Under the pieces are notes generated by a model. The model saw only the letters and a list, made by a program, of their open reading frames with translations, ran no database searches and was not told the DNA's origin. Both the position numbers and the translations under genes were made by a program. From contig JBEKTW010000005.1 in assembly GCA_049515655.1 (NCBI GenBank), forward strand, positions 62,001-126,000: a stretch of 64,000 nt of DNA, read 5' to 3'. Of the stretch, positions 15,650 through 25,053 are shown piece after piece. Position 1 is the stretch's first letter. Each line of letters begins with the position of its first letter. This DNA comes from JBEKTW01 sp049515655 (GTDB lineage: Bacteria; Bacteroidota; Ignavibacteria; UBA10030; SZUA-254).

Positions 15650-15937
15650 ATGTGGAAGCATCTCTCCAACAAACAAATGTGTGGTTACAAGTTTCGTCGT
15701 CAGCACGGCTTTGATCAGTATGTTGTTGATTTCTACTGTCCGGAACCGAAGCTCGCTATCGAGATTGACGGCGAAAGTCATTTTCAACCGGGTGCCAAAG
15801 AGTATGACCATGAACGGGAAGAGTACATCAAAGCTTTTGGAGTGAAATTGCTTCGGTTTCAGAATACGGATGTTTATCAAAATCTCAGAGGTGTACTGGG
15901 GGAAATATACAAAGAGGTTTCCGCCATTGGCGGTTAG
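15650..15937 (+). CDS. DUF559 domain protein (Vsr/MutH-like endonuclease fold), N-terminus uncertain
   Basis: A 95-residue orphan of the DUF559 family, related to very-short-patch-repair endonucleases. It contains GYKFRRQHGFDQYVVDFYCP, then KLAIEIDGESHF (the acidic/His catalytic-like centre), then FGVKLLRFQNTDVYQNL. In-frame sequence upstream of the ATG (RKNLSKAEAV) matches the normal family start, but the frame is closed by TGA at 15557-15559 and offers no ATG, GTG or TTG in between. The gene may therefore be truncated or use an unusual start. It lies alone between long genes, next to inverted repeats. Confidence 0.78.
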   Translation: MWKHLSNKQMCGYKFRRQHGFDQYVVDFYCPEPKLAIEIDGESHFQPGAKEYDHEREEYIKAFGVKLLRFQNTDVYQNLRGVLGEIYKEVSAIGG

Positions 15938-16141
15938 GACGAATCCGAATATGCGCTCCCGACCCTGCCAGACCTAGCGCCTCGTGGCGAAGGTCGGGGG
16001 TAGAACTCCCTCCCAGAAAATCAGCAAAAGGTAACCTTCTGCCCGGCAAATTCAGGGTTGAAGGTCACCTTCTCTCCTTAGCAAACCTTGCGAAGGTTCT
16101 ATTGCCTCAGCCAAATTCCCCTCCTGACGTTTTTCCCTGAT
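15938..16141 (+). repeat. Intergenic cluster of inverted repeats
   Basis: No gene is visible. There are three stem-loops. GACC-tagCGCC/GGCG-aaGGTC lies around 15970-15997. GGTAACCTTC (16030-16039) pairs with GAAGGTCACC (16060-16069), with one mismatch. AACCTT-gcg-AAGGTT (16084-16098) is perfect. The second and third share the 'accttc/gaaggt' word. None has a clear U-tract, so they look more like a dispersed repeat than a terminator. Confidence 0.5.
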
Positions 16142-16171
16142 TTGCTTTGGTTTCATTTCTTGCGTACTTTC
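16142..16171 (+). promoter_or_regulatory. Candidate promoter for the large GH13 gene (TTG-N20-TACTTTC)
   Basis: TTG at 16142-16144 and TACTTTC at 16165-16171 are 20 bp apart. The -7-like box ends only 8 bp before the ATG at 16180, so if the promoter is real the mRNA would be leaderless or nearly so. Confidence 0.4.
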
Positions 16172-16179
16172 TTTCTGGT

Positions 16180-19100
16180 ATGCATTACATTTCTCGCGGA
16201 ATAGCCCGAAACTGCAAACACGACAGCACACAGCGACTCGAGTTTCATATCTCCCGCCGTGCGCGTGATGAATTCCTGTTTGAAGACACCTTCTTTTCAA
16301 TCCAGGGGGATCTGGTCCTTTCCAACTTACGGGCAGCGCAGATGTTCGCCGAACGTATCAATCAACAGCGTCGAACGAAGGGCGCCGGAACGGTCGAGCA
16401 GGTGTTGCCGTCTGAAATCTATGCGATGGGACTGTTGCACGAAATCCTCCACTTCGTTATTGACCGCTACAGACAGGAACGCAATCCGGATTTCCTGCCA
16501 AAATGTGATCACGACCTCAAGACGGGGTTGGGTGCTCACGCATTCGATGATCTCTTAAAGACATTCACGGCGGAATTTCCACCTCTTCCAGTCTACAAAA
16601 AGGATGAATCCCCTGCCGAGTATCTCCGGGGCACGAGTGGTACCGTTACTAACCGCCAGATCGCTCTCGAGGAGTTACTCCTCGTATGGCTGCAGAATCG
16701 AAACCCCGCATTTCAGTCCATCATCGAGCTTGTCGACGACAGTGAACTTGCTGAAAGAACTGCCTATGACGATGCAATCCACAAAACGAAAACTTTCTTC
16801 GGGACACAACCCGGTTACGGACCAGCGAATCAACCTCTGATCGACATGCTCCTTGCGCCGGCAGCAGCGTCGCCCGATTCGATCATGGGACAACTGGAAT
16901 TCATAAGGACGCATTGGGTTTCGATACTTTCCGGCTCTCAACTGATGATGAAGCTCCTGGGAGCGATGGATTTCATACGGGAGGAAGGGAAATACCTGTT
17001 GATGCGCGCTCAGGCCGAAGCCGACCGCGCGAAGAAACCCACACTCGGTCAACTTAATAAATTCGGTATCGGGGACAAAGAATCCGCCATCGTGCCCTCG
17101 TTCACGGGCCCGCTCTACGAGTTTGAACCGGAAAGATTCAGCACCGACCTTGAGTGGATGCCCCGGCTCGTGTTGATCGCAAAGAACATTTTTGTCTGGC
17201 TCGATCAACTGAGCAAACGCTACCAGCGTCACATTTCCCGCCTTGATGAAATTCCGGATGGGGAACTTGACATCCTGGCCCAGCGCGGCATCACGGGGCT
17301 CTGGCTCATCGGCATCTGGCAGCGGAGCCGCGCTTCGGAACGCGTCAAAAAGTTTTCCGGGAATCCGGAAGCTCTCGCTTCGGCGTATTCTCTTCTGGAT
17401 TACGATATCGCCCCGGAACTCGGCGGCGAAGAAGCATTTTATCGATTGCGCGATCAGGCTTTTCGACGGGGCATACGCCTCGCGAGCGACATGGTTCCGA
17501 ACCATATGGGAATCGATTCGTCGTGGGTTATCAACCATCCTGATTGGTTCGTCCAAAGCGACTATCCTCCTTTTCCAAACTACACATTTACCGGGCCGGA
17601 CCTCAGCGACAACGACCGCGTCGGGATCTTCATCGAAGACGGTTATTGGCGGAAAACGGATGCCGCGGTGGTTTTCAAGCGCCTCGACCGCTGGACCGGG
17701 GATGTTAAATACGTGTACCACGGCAACGACGGCACACATATGCCGTGGAATGACACGGCACAGTTGAATTTCCTCAGGTCCGATGTCCGTGAAGCCGTTA
17801 TTCAAACGATCCTCCATGTCGCCAGGTTGTTTCCGGTGATTCGCTTTGATGCCGCGATGACCCTTGCAAAGAAACACTTTCAGCGACTCTGGTTTCCCGA
17901 ACCCGGTACCGGAGGGGCAATCCCGTCCCGCGCGTCCTTCTCGATGACGAGGGCACAACTCGACGCGTTGATGCCACAGGAATTCTGGAGGGAAGTCGTG
18001 GACCGCGTGCAGCAGGAAACACCGAACACACTTCTCCTTGCGGAAGCATTCTGGCTCATGGAGGGGTATTTCGTGAGGACGCTCGGCATGCACCGGGTGT
18101 ATAACAGCGCGTTCATGAACATGTTGAAAAAGGAAGAAAACGCGAACTACCGCTCTGTGATGAAGAATGTCCTTGAATTCAATCCACAAATTCTCAGGCG
18201 GTTCGTTAACTTCATGAACAATCCCGACGAAGAAACCGCGGTCGCACAGTTCGGGAAAGACGACAAGTACTTCGGCGTATGCATCCTCATGGTAACTCTT
18301 CCCGGGCTTCCCATGTTCGGTCACGGACAGGTCGAGGGCTACGGCGAAAAATACGGAATGGAATACCGTCGCGCCTACTACGATGAACAGCCGGACCGGC
18401 ACCTTGTCGCCCGCCACGAGAGAGAAATATTCCCCCTGGTCAAGAAACGGTATCTCTTTGCCGATGTCGATAGCTTCCTACTCTACGATTTCTTCACGAA
18501 GGAAGGAATCGTCAACGAAGACGTCTTCGCCTACAGCAATCGAACTAATGACGAGCGTTCCCTGGTCGTGTACAACAACAGGTTCACCCATACTGCCGGA
18601 TGGATCATGACTTCGGTCGGATTCGCAGGCCCAGGCGGGAAGCTCGTTCAACGACAACTCTCCGATGGACTCGCTCTCAACAACAAACGCGGGATGTACT
18701 CCATTTTTCGCGATGCAATCTCCGGACTCGAGTACATCCGTTCCGTCAACGAATTGCGGCATCAGGGATTGTACATCGAATTAGGCGCTTTTAAGTATCA
18801 TGTATTCCTCGATTTCCGGGAAGTCGAATCCACAAAAGATGCGCCGTACGACCTGCTCGCGTCGTCTCTCAACGGTCAGGGCGTGCCATCGGTCGGAGAA
18901 GCTCTCCTTGACATGCGGTTGAATCCAATCCACACGGCCATTCGAGAAGCACTTTCGCCCGAACGATTGCGTTTTCTGAAGGCAGGATGGAAAGACGGAC
19001 GCGTTACCTCCGAAGCGATTACCTCATTCGACGAATCGATCCGGTCAATCGCGCACTCCGCTGCCGAAGTTGAGCACGTACCGCTGATATCTGATGATGT

Positions 19101-19770
19101 AACCCAGAAAGCTCGAAAAGAATTCACTGCGTTTCAGAAAATGGTGCATTGCGCGGAACAGGACCCGAAGAAGGAGAGCTGGCAGGAATTCATTCTGCAA
19201 CGTTTCCCCGAGCAAGACGCGCAAGACCTGGACGGCTGGCGAACGATTCTCTCCTGGATAGTCTTGAGTCATGTGAGAGAATCGATCTTTAGAAAGAACG
19301 ACCGGCAGGAGAGCCTCCTCGACCTCTGGAGGCTCGCTAAGCCGCTTGTCTATTCATTCGTCCGAAGCGGAATCGACGAAGACCAGGCCGATCGAGAACT
19401 CTACCTTCTGACGGCCCTGGAGAGACTTCCGGCGCTCCAGGACGCAGCCCTGATTCCGACAGTGGAGTTCTCCCTGGTTGACCCGTACGTCAAGGAATTC
19501 CTGCGGGTAAACCGGTGGGATAATGTACTCTGGTTCAACAAAGAACGATTCGAGGAGCTTCTTGGCTGGATTTTCATCCTGTCCGCCGTACAGACTTTCA
19601 CATCCAACGATCAATCAATAATAGATGCAAAGAAAAAAGCCGGAGTTCAATTCAGTTCCTACAACTCAATGCTTAGAAACGCGGAACAAAGTAAGTACCA
19701 GGTCGAAGGATTCCTCGGAATGTGTTCTGCGATAAACCCGGGCGATCCCGTCGGCGGTCCGGGAGCATAG
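16180..19770 (+). CDS. Very large GH13 alpha-amylase-family protein with helical flanking regions
   Basis: A 1196-residue cytoplasmic protein (no signal peptide). Residues about 1-360 are largely helical with no domain I recognise. A GH13 barrel spans about 365-800, with nucleophile Asp557 (IRFDAAMT), acid/base Glu622 (LLLAEAFWL) and the third carboxylate Asp683 (MNNPDEETA). The region from about 900 to the end is again helical and unassigned. An earlier TTG at 16147 is in frame, but ATG 16180 is preferred. It begins the malQ and debranching gene run, so a role in alpha-glucan or maltodextrin conversion is likely. The exact reaction is unknown. Confidence 0.82.
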   Translation: MHYISRGIARNCKHDSTQRLEFHISRRARDEFLFEDTFFSIQGDLVLSNLRAAQMFAERINQQRRTKGAGTVEQVLPSEIYAMGLLHEILHFVIDRYRQERNPDFLPKCDHDLKTGLGAHAFDDLLKTFTAEFPPLPVYKKDESPAEYLRGTSGTVTNRQIALEELLLVWLQNRNPAFQSIIELVDDSELAERTAYDDAIHKTKTFFGTQPGYGPANQPLIDMLLAPAAASPDSIMGQLEFIRTHWVSILSGSQLMMKLLGAMDFIREEGKYLLMRAQAEADRAKKPTLGQLNKFGIGDKESAIVPSFTGPLYEFEPERFSTDLEWMPRLVLIAKNIFVWLDQLSKRYQRHISRLDEIPDGELDILAQRGITGLWLIGIWQRSRASERVKKFSGNPEALASAYSLLDYDIAPELGGEEAFYRLRDQAFRRGIRLASDMVPNHMGIDSSWVINHPDWFVQSDYPPFPNYTFTGPDLSDNDRVGIFIEDGYWRKTDAAVVFKRLDRWTGDVKYVYHGNDGTHMPWNDTAQLNFLRSDVREAVIQTILHVARLFPVIRFDAAMTLAKKHFQRLWFPEPGTGGAIPSRASFSMTRAQLDALMPQEFWREVVDRVQQETPNTLLLAEAFWLMEGYFVRTLGMHRVYNSAFMNMLKKEENANYRSVMKNVLEFNPQILRRFVNFMNNPDEETAVAQFGKDDKYFGVCILMVTLPGLPMFGHGQVEGYGEKYGMEYRRAYYDEQPDRHLVARHEREIFPLVKKRYLFADVDSFLLYDFFTKEGIVNEDVFAYSNRTNDERSLVVYNNRFTHTAGWIMTSVGFAGPGGKLVQRQLSDGLALNNKRGMYSIFRDAISGLEYIRSVNELRHQGLYIELGAFKYHVFLDFREVESTKDAPYDLLASSLNGQGVPSVGEALLDMRLNPIHTAIREALSPERLRFLKAGWKDGRVTSEAITSFDESIRSIAHSAAEVEHVPLISDDVTQKARKEFTAFQKMVHCAEQDPKKESWQEFILQRFPEQDAQDLDGWRTILSWIVLSHVRESIFRKNDRQESLLDLWRLAKPLVYSFVRSGIDEDQADRELYLLTALERLPALQDAALIPTVEFSLVDPYVKEFLRVNRWDNVLWFNKERFEELLGWIFILSAVQTFTSNDQSIIDAKKKAGVQFSSYNSMLRNAEQSKYQVEGFLGMCSAINPGDPVGGPGA

Positions 19771-19789
19771 ATCCGGTTCCGGTCTTTTC

Positions 19790-19819
19790 TTGTTCAACTC
19801 CACACAATTCCCTATATTC
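19790..19819 (+). promoter_or_regulatory. Candidate promoter for malQ (TTG-N20-TATATTC)
   Basis: TTG at 19790-19792 and TATATTC at 19813-19819 have a 20-bp spacing. The -7-like box ends 8 bp before the malQ ATG at 19828, again predicting a very short leader. Confidence 0.4.
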
Positions 19820-19827
19820 AGTCTGCC

Positions 19828-21357
19828 ATGAAATTCGAACGCTCAGCAGGAATCCTCCTCCACCCCACGTCGCTTCCCGGAAAGTTTGGAATTGGTGACA
19901 TGGGAGCCGAGGCATTCAGGTTTGTTGACTTCCTGGAAGCGGCGGGACAGAAACTGTGGCAGGTTCTTCCTCTCGGTCCCACAGGTTATGGCGATTCACC
20001 CTATCAGACATTCTCCGCGTTTGCCGGAAATCCGCTCCTCGTGAGCCCTGAAAAGCTGACAGAGGATGGCCTTCTCGATCGCGAGGACTGCGACAGCGTA
20101 CCGGATTCTGACCCGAAATGCGTCGACTTCGGGAGAGTTATCGGATACAAGATGGAACTGCTGAAAAGGGCATTTCAGAACTTCAAAACAAGAGCCGTTC
20201 ACGACCGATCAGTAGCTTTCAAGAACTTCTGCACGGTCAACAAAAACTGGCTTGAGGATTATTCCACGTTCATGGCCCTCAAAGACCAGCATGGCGGAAA
20301 ACACTGGGCACAGTGGGAACCGGCGCTCGTTGCGCGGAAACAATCAGCCATTCACGACGCCGTACGGAAACACTCAGACGACATCATGTTTTACAAATTT
20401 GTCCAGTTCATCTTTTTCAAGCAATGGAATGAACTGAAGTCGTACGCGAACGGCAAGGGCATGAAGGTAGTCGGCGATTTGTCGATCTTCGTCGCCTATG
20501 ACAGCGCCGACGTCTGGGCGAACAAGGACCTTTTCGACATCGACAAGGACGGGATTCTCCTGACGAAGGCAGGCGTGCCGCCGGATTACTTCAGTCCGAC
20601 GGGACAACTATGGGGCAATCCGCTCTATCGGTGGGACGCGATGTCAAATGGGGATTTCCTGTGGTGGCGAAGCAGAATCTCGAAACTCCTGGAGCTCGTG
20701 GATATTATTCGCATCGACCATTTCCGGGGATTCGACGCCTACTGGGAAATTCCCGGCGATGCCCCGACGGCTGAGAAAGGCCGCTGGGTCAAGAGTCCCG
20801 GCAAGAAGTTTTTTTCGACGGTCAAGAAACACCTGGGGGAATTGCCGATCATTGCGGAAGATTTAGGACTCATTACTAAATCTGTCAGGGCGTTGAGAGA
20901 TGAATTTGATTTCCCCGGGATGAAGATTCTCCAGTTCGCTTTCGGGACAGGCATGGAACGAAGATTTCTGCCGCATAATCTTGAGGCAAACTGCGTTGTG
21001 TATACCGGTTCACACGACAACGATACCACACGGGGGTATTTTGAGAAAGCAAAACGCGACCACAACGATGTTTTTGCATCAGCCCAACGATATTTGAATT
21101 ACCTCGGGAACGACATGCGCATGGAGCTTATCCGCGCAGCTTACGCTACGGTCGCAAACACCGTTATTATTCCGATGCAGGACGTTTTGAATCTTGGTAC
21201 GGAGGCACGGATGAATTTCCCCGGAAAGCTCGGCGGCAATTGGACATGGCGATTCACGTGGGATCAAATCTCCCCTTCGCTTGCAGGTGAGTTGAGGAGT
21301 CTGGCCGAGCTGTATGACCGGCCCCCGAAGCCCCAGCCCCCGGAAATCTCAATTTGA
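19828..21357 (+). CDS. malQ: 4-alpha-glucanotransferase (amylomaltase, GH77)
   Basis: MalQ disproportionates maltodextrins by transferring alpha-1,4-glucan chains. The 509-residue protein is full length and carries the GH77 catalytic residues: Asp297 (IRIDHFRGFDAYW), Glu344 (IIAEDLG) and Asp397 (TGSHDNDT). The N-terminus SAGILLHPTSLPGKFGIGDMG is diagnostic of amylomaltase. It has no signal peptide, so it is cytoplasmic. Its end overlaps the next gene's annotated start by 44 bp, indicating coupling to the debranching enzyme. Confidence 0.97.
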   Translation: MKFERSAGILLHPTSLPGKFGIGDMGAEAFRFVDFLEAAGQKLWQVLPLGPTGYGDSPYQTFSAFAGNPLLVSPEKLTEDGLLDREDCDSVPDSDPKCVDFGRVIGYKMELLKRAFQNFKTRAVHDRSVAFKNFCTVNKNWLEDYSTFMALKDQHGGKHWAQWEPALVARKQSAIHDAVRKHSDDIMFYKFVQFIFFKQWNELKSYANGKGMKVVGDLSIFVAYDSADVWANKDLFDIDKDGILLTKAGVPPDYFSPTGQLWGNPLYRWDAMSNGDFLWWRSRISKLLELVDIIRIDHFRGFDAYWEIPGDAPTAEKGRWVKSPGKKFFSTVKKHLGELPIIAEDLGLITKSVRALRDEFDFPGMKILQFAFGTGMERRFLPHNLEANCVVYTGSHDNDTTRGYFEKAKRDHNDVFASAQRYLNYLGNDMRMELIRAAYATVANTVIIPMQDVLNLGTEARMNFPGKLGGNWTWRFTWDQISPSLAGELRSLAELYDRPPKPQPPEISI

Positions 21358-23464
21358 ATCGAAGCCCGGCCCTTTCATCATCACGACCACTCCGGAAATG
21401 AGTACGATCGTCACCGATTCCGCATCTTCCCGGCCGTCTTCCTACGAGAGTTCCCACTCCAAACTTTTTGATTCCCTCTCTTCGAGCAAGGAGCTTGGCT
21501 GCACCGTCGAAAAGAAACGAACGACGTTTCGCGTCTTTGCTCCCAGGGCTACGGGGGTTCAACTGGTTCTATTTGAGAAATACGATGACGAGAATGGTGA
21601 AGAGTTCGCCATGAAGCGAGACCGCGACGGCGTTTGGAGCCATGTTATTCCAAAGAACCTCACGGGAACATTGTACGGCTACCGCGTCAGCGGCCCTGCG
21701 GGCAAAGGAGAAATGTTCGACGACCGCGTTATCATCGGCGACCCGTACGCGAGAGCAGTCGTCACCAGGAACAATTATCACCACCCGGCGAAAACTCTCA
21801 TCCTTGACACTTCGTACGACTGGGAAGGCGATACCTTCGTGATTCCCCCGGACCATAACCGGCTCATCATTTACGAAGCCCACGTTCGCGACCTTACTGC
21901 CCACCCCTCGTCGGGAATCTCCGCACGGGGAACGTATCTCGGGCTGACGAAACAGGGCCAAACCGGCGGCATGTCGTATCTGAAGGATCTTGGAATCAAT
22001 GCGATCGAGCTCATGCCTGTGCAGAAATTCGGCAACATAGAAATTCCTTTCCGCGATAAGACCGTTATCAACGAAGAGGGAGAATACAATACGTGGAATC
22101 CGTACTCGCGGAATCATTGGGGATATATGACGAGTTACTATTTCACTCCGGAGACCTACTACGCGACAGATGGGACAATGGAGCCGGCCAGGTATAACGG
22201 AATCGACGGGCGGGCCGTCGGAGAATTCAAGGATATGGTGAAGGCATTTCACCGTGAAGGCATCTCGGTGATACTGGATGTGGTGTTCAATCATACCTCC
22301 CAATACGATTACAATCCGTTCAAGTACATCGACAAATTCTACTATTACCACATTGATTCATCGGGCAGGTTCATGAAGAACTCCGGGTGTGGAAATGATT
22401 TCCGCACCGACCGGCCGATGTCACGACGGATGATCGTCGATTGCATCAAGTACTGGATGGCGGAATATCACATTGATGGATTCAGGTTCGATATTGCGAC
22501 GATGATCGACCGTGAAACGTGCAAGGAGATTGCGGCCGAGGCGAAAATAATCAATCCCTCTGTTGCGCTCATTGCCGAGCCGTGGGGAGGCGGAAAATGG
22601 GACCCACCGGGATTCAGCGACATTGGTTGGGCGGCATGGAACGACTGGTTCCGCAACAGCGTGAAAGGGCAAAACCCCGCGACGAACTTAGGCTTTATTT
22701 TTGGAAAACTTCAGGGAAGGAACACAACAAAATCTTTCATGAGCGCTTTGACCGGCACCCTGCGGGAAGACGGCGGCTTGTTCCTGAAAAAAGAGCATTC
22801 CATCAATTACCTTGAGTCGCACGACAACTACACGTTGGGCGATTTTGTCCGCCTGGGTCTGGGCGACGCACAGGTGAACCAGGTCATTACCGATGTCGAA
22901 TCCTTCGTTCGCCTCACGCCGCAGCAACTCGCGCTCCATAAACTCGCTGCGCTTTTTCTTTTGACTTCCCAGGGACCCGTCATGATACACGAGGGACAGG
23001 AATTCGCCCGCAGCAAAGTTATTTCCCCTACCCCCGCTCCGGATCCGAAGGTCGGGATGTTGGATCACAATAGTTACGAAAAGGACAACGCGACAAATTA
23101 CTTGAACTACACGCATCGGGAAATCAATCGCGAGTTGTATGACTACTACAAAGGATTAATTGAGCTGCGGCGACACCATTCGATTTTCGGGAGCGCGCCA
23201 AAGCGGGCACTGAAGTTCCTGGAAACGAAAGACGAATTTCTCATCGCCTTCAAATTGGGCCCGGAAAAATCTTTGAAGGAAGACAAAAGTTTTGTTGTGC
23301 TTCTCAACGGCAATCCGAAACAATCCTTTGAGTTCGCTCCCCCCGATGGACGATGGACGATTGTTGCGAACGCGAATGGCGTCGCCTTGGACGGCAGGCT
23401 GGGAACCGCCTCCGGAAAAATTGTCATCCCCGCGACGTCGGGTGTGATTCTGATGGAGGAGTAA
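21314..23464 (+). CDS. GH13 debranching enzyme, pullulanase/GlgX-like
   Basis: A 716-residue cytoplasmic enzyme probably cutting alpha-1,6 branches of glycogen or limit dextrins. Residues about 60-140 form a CBM48-type domain (FRVFAPRATGVQLVLFEKY). The GH13 barrel begins with YEAHVRDLT, a hallmark of pullulanase/isoamylase relatives. Catalytic residues are Asp393 (FRFDIATM), Glu422 (LIAEPWGGG) and Asp504 (YLESHDNYT). The pullulanase YNWGY loop is replaced by NHWGYMTSYYF. An internal ATG at 21398 would avoid the overlap with malQ and is a credible alternative start. It converges on glgA with only 5 bp between stops. Confidence 0.88.
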   Translation: MTGPRSPSPRKSQFESKPGPFIITTTPEMSTIVTDSASSRPSSYESSHSKLFDSLSSSKELGCTVEKKRTTFRVFAPRATGVQLVLFEKYDDENGEEFAMKRDRDGVWSHVIPKNLTGTLYGYRVSGPAGKGEMFDDRVIIGDPYARAVVTRNNYHHPAKTLILDTSYDWEGDTFVIPPDHNRLIIYEAHVRDLTAHPSSGISARGTYLGLTKQGQTGGMSYLKDLGINAIELMPVQKFGNIEIPFRDKTVINEEGEYNTWNPYSRNHWGYMTSYYFTPETYYATDGTMEPARYNGIDGRAVGEFKDMVKAFHREGISVILDVVFNHTSQYDYNPFKYIDKFYYYHIDSSGRFMKNSGCGNDFRTDRPMSRRMIVDCIKYWMAEYHIDGFRFDIATMIDRETCKEIAAEAKIINPSVALIAEPWGGGKWDPPGFSDIGWAAWNDWFRNSVKGQNPATNLGFIFGKLQGRNTTKSFMSALTGTLREDGGLFLKKEHSINYLESHDNYTLGDFVRLGLGDAQVNQVITDVESFVRLTPQQLALHKLAALFLLTSQGPVMIHEGQEFARSKVISPTPAPDPKVGMLDHNSYEKDNATNYLNYTHREINRELYDYYKGLIELRRHHSIFGSAPKRALKFLETKDEFLIAFKLGPEKSLKEDKSFVVLLNGNPKQSFEFAPPDGRWTIVANANGVALDGRLGTASGKIVIPATSGVILMEE

Positions 23465-23469
23465 GGGCT

Positions 23470-25029
23470 TCAGCAGTACATCAAACCCACATACTTTTTG
23501 GCGCTTGCCTTCCACGTAAACCGCGCTCGCGCGGCTTCCTCCTGGAAGCTCTTCCATAATTGCGGGTCCCCGACGCATATCTTGACCGCGCGCTCGACCG
23601 TCTGGACGAAGTTTTCCGCCTTCTCCTTGACGCTTCTTCCCGAAAAGCTGAAACCGTTCATGTTGTCGATGACGGTATCGCGCAAACCTCCGACTCGGTG
23701 GACTACGCAGGGCTGTCCCTCACGCATCGCCAGCATCTGACTGATTCCACAGGGTTCAAAGATGCTTGGCATGAGGAAGAGCGTTCCGTTCGCATACAGT
23801 GCCTCCGCGACCGAGCTGGAATAGCCGTTGATGAAAATGAATCGCTCATGGCGTTTGAATACCTCGGAGAGCTTGTGTCCAAACTCCGGAGTTCCGGTTC
23901 CCAGAACGATGTAGAGTCCGCCGTATTCCTCAAGTTTGTCGAGAATTTTGTCCAACGCAGTCCCGGCCCTTCCGGTCTTCGCCAACATCAGCCGCACTTT
24001 TTGTTCCACAATTCTCGTAACACTCGTGAGGACAACCTTCGGCACATCGGCCTTGAACCGGTCGATCCGGCGCAGCACTTCGGCCAACATTGGAATTTGC
24101 TCTTTGTCGTTCTGCCTTGTGAATTCACGCTTGATGAGATCACACAATTCACCGAATGATTTCTTCGGCGGATCGGAATTCCCATAGTCGCATCCGTTCA
24201 GGATCCCGAACAAGCGCTGCCGGTCCTTGACACCCTGAAGCAGATCTTCAAGACCGTCACCTCCGTGAAAACCGACGGCGGGATCGCCTGGCTTCAGTAT
24301 TTCTTCCGCGTAATTCGGCGAGACCGTATTGATCGCGTCGGAACAGCGAATGCCGACGGCCATCGGCGTGTAGCACGGCACCTCGTACCGATGGTCCTTC
24401 CAACTTGCCACCCAGGATTGATTCCTGAACAATTCGGGGAACCAGCTCTCCATGGACGACTCATCGCCCTGCATGGGCCTGGTTCCCTGAATTGCAAGAT
24501 TATGAATCGTGAAGATGGTCTTCACACCCCTCATGTGATAGAAATCTTCATGGAGTTCTCTGAGCAACAGAAGTGTCGCGGCATGCCAATCGTGGAGATG
24601 AAGAATATAGGGAGTTTTGATCGTTTTCAGGAAAACACCGACTGCGGAACAGAAGAGAGCGTACTTCGTCGCGTCGCGCCGGAAGGGCGTCTCAGGAGGG
24701 TCGTTCACATAGATGGGTTCTCCCCGGATGTCGGCATGCTCGAAAACAAAATGCGAGACGCCGTCGACGGGCTGTTGCGCACATGCGCTCCAGATTTCAC
24801 CTTCATAGGTTCTCCCATAAAATGGGAAGCGCACGGTCGAGTGTAATTTCGATGGATTGTTCTTATGAAGGAAACCGTATGCAGGAGTAATGACCGTGAC
24901 CTGCCAGCCCAATGCCGCCAGCGCGTTCGGCAATCCTCTGATGACGTCGCCCACGCCGCCCGCCTTGCCGCCGATGAGTGCATCGTTTTCCGACGCCACC
25001 ATCACAACATGATGTTGCTCGCCGTTCAT
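23470..25029 (-). CDS. glgA: Glycogen synthase (ADP-glucose, GT5)
   Basis: GlgA extends alpha-1,4-glucan chains using ADP-glucose. The 519-residue protein has the N-terminal K-x-G-G donor motif (IGGKAGGVGDV, Lys22), a GT5 core, and the C-terminal E-containing loop MPSIFEPCGISQMLAMREG. It follows glgC by 24 bp on the same strand, placing the two committed steps of glycogen synthesis together. The C-terminal half shows WKSFQEEAARARFTWKASA, the usual GlgA tail. No branching enzyme glgB is present in the window. Confidence 0.96.
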   Translation of the reverse strand: MNGEQHHVVMVASENDALIGGKAGGVGDVIRGLPNALAALGWQVTVITPAYGFLHKNNPSKLHSTVRFPFYGRTYEGEIWSACAQQPVDGVSHFVFEHADIRGEPIYVNDPPETPFRRDATKYALFCSAVGVFLKTIKTPYILHLHDWHAATLLLLRELHEDFYHMRGVKTIFTIHNLAIQGTRPMQGDESSMESWFPELFRNQSWVASWKDHRYEVPCYTPMAVGIRCSDAINTVSPNYAEEILKPGDPAVGFHGGDGLEDLLQGVKDRQRLFGILNGCDYGNSDPPKKSFGELCDLIKREFTRQNDKEQIPMLAEVLRRIDRFKADVPKVVLTSVTRIVEQKVRLMLAKTGRAGTALDKILDKLEEYGGLYIVLGTGTPEFGHKLSEVFKRHERFIFINGYSSSVAEALYANGTLFLMPSIFEPCGISQMLAMREGQPCVVHRVGGLRDTVIDNMNGFSFSGRSVKEKAENFVQTVERAVKICVGDPQLWKSFQEEAARARFTWKASAKKYVGLMYC

Positions 25030-25053
25030 AGCTCTCTCCTTGCTGTCTGTTCG

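Noticed and set aside
16675..18417. 580-codon open frame antisense to the large GH13 gene
   Set aside because: It mirrors the codon structure of a clearly real GH13 gene, has low-complexity shadow composition and no domain. Other long antisense frames, for example over the starch operon and thermophile-like GC-rich genes, were dropped for the same reason.
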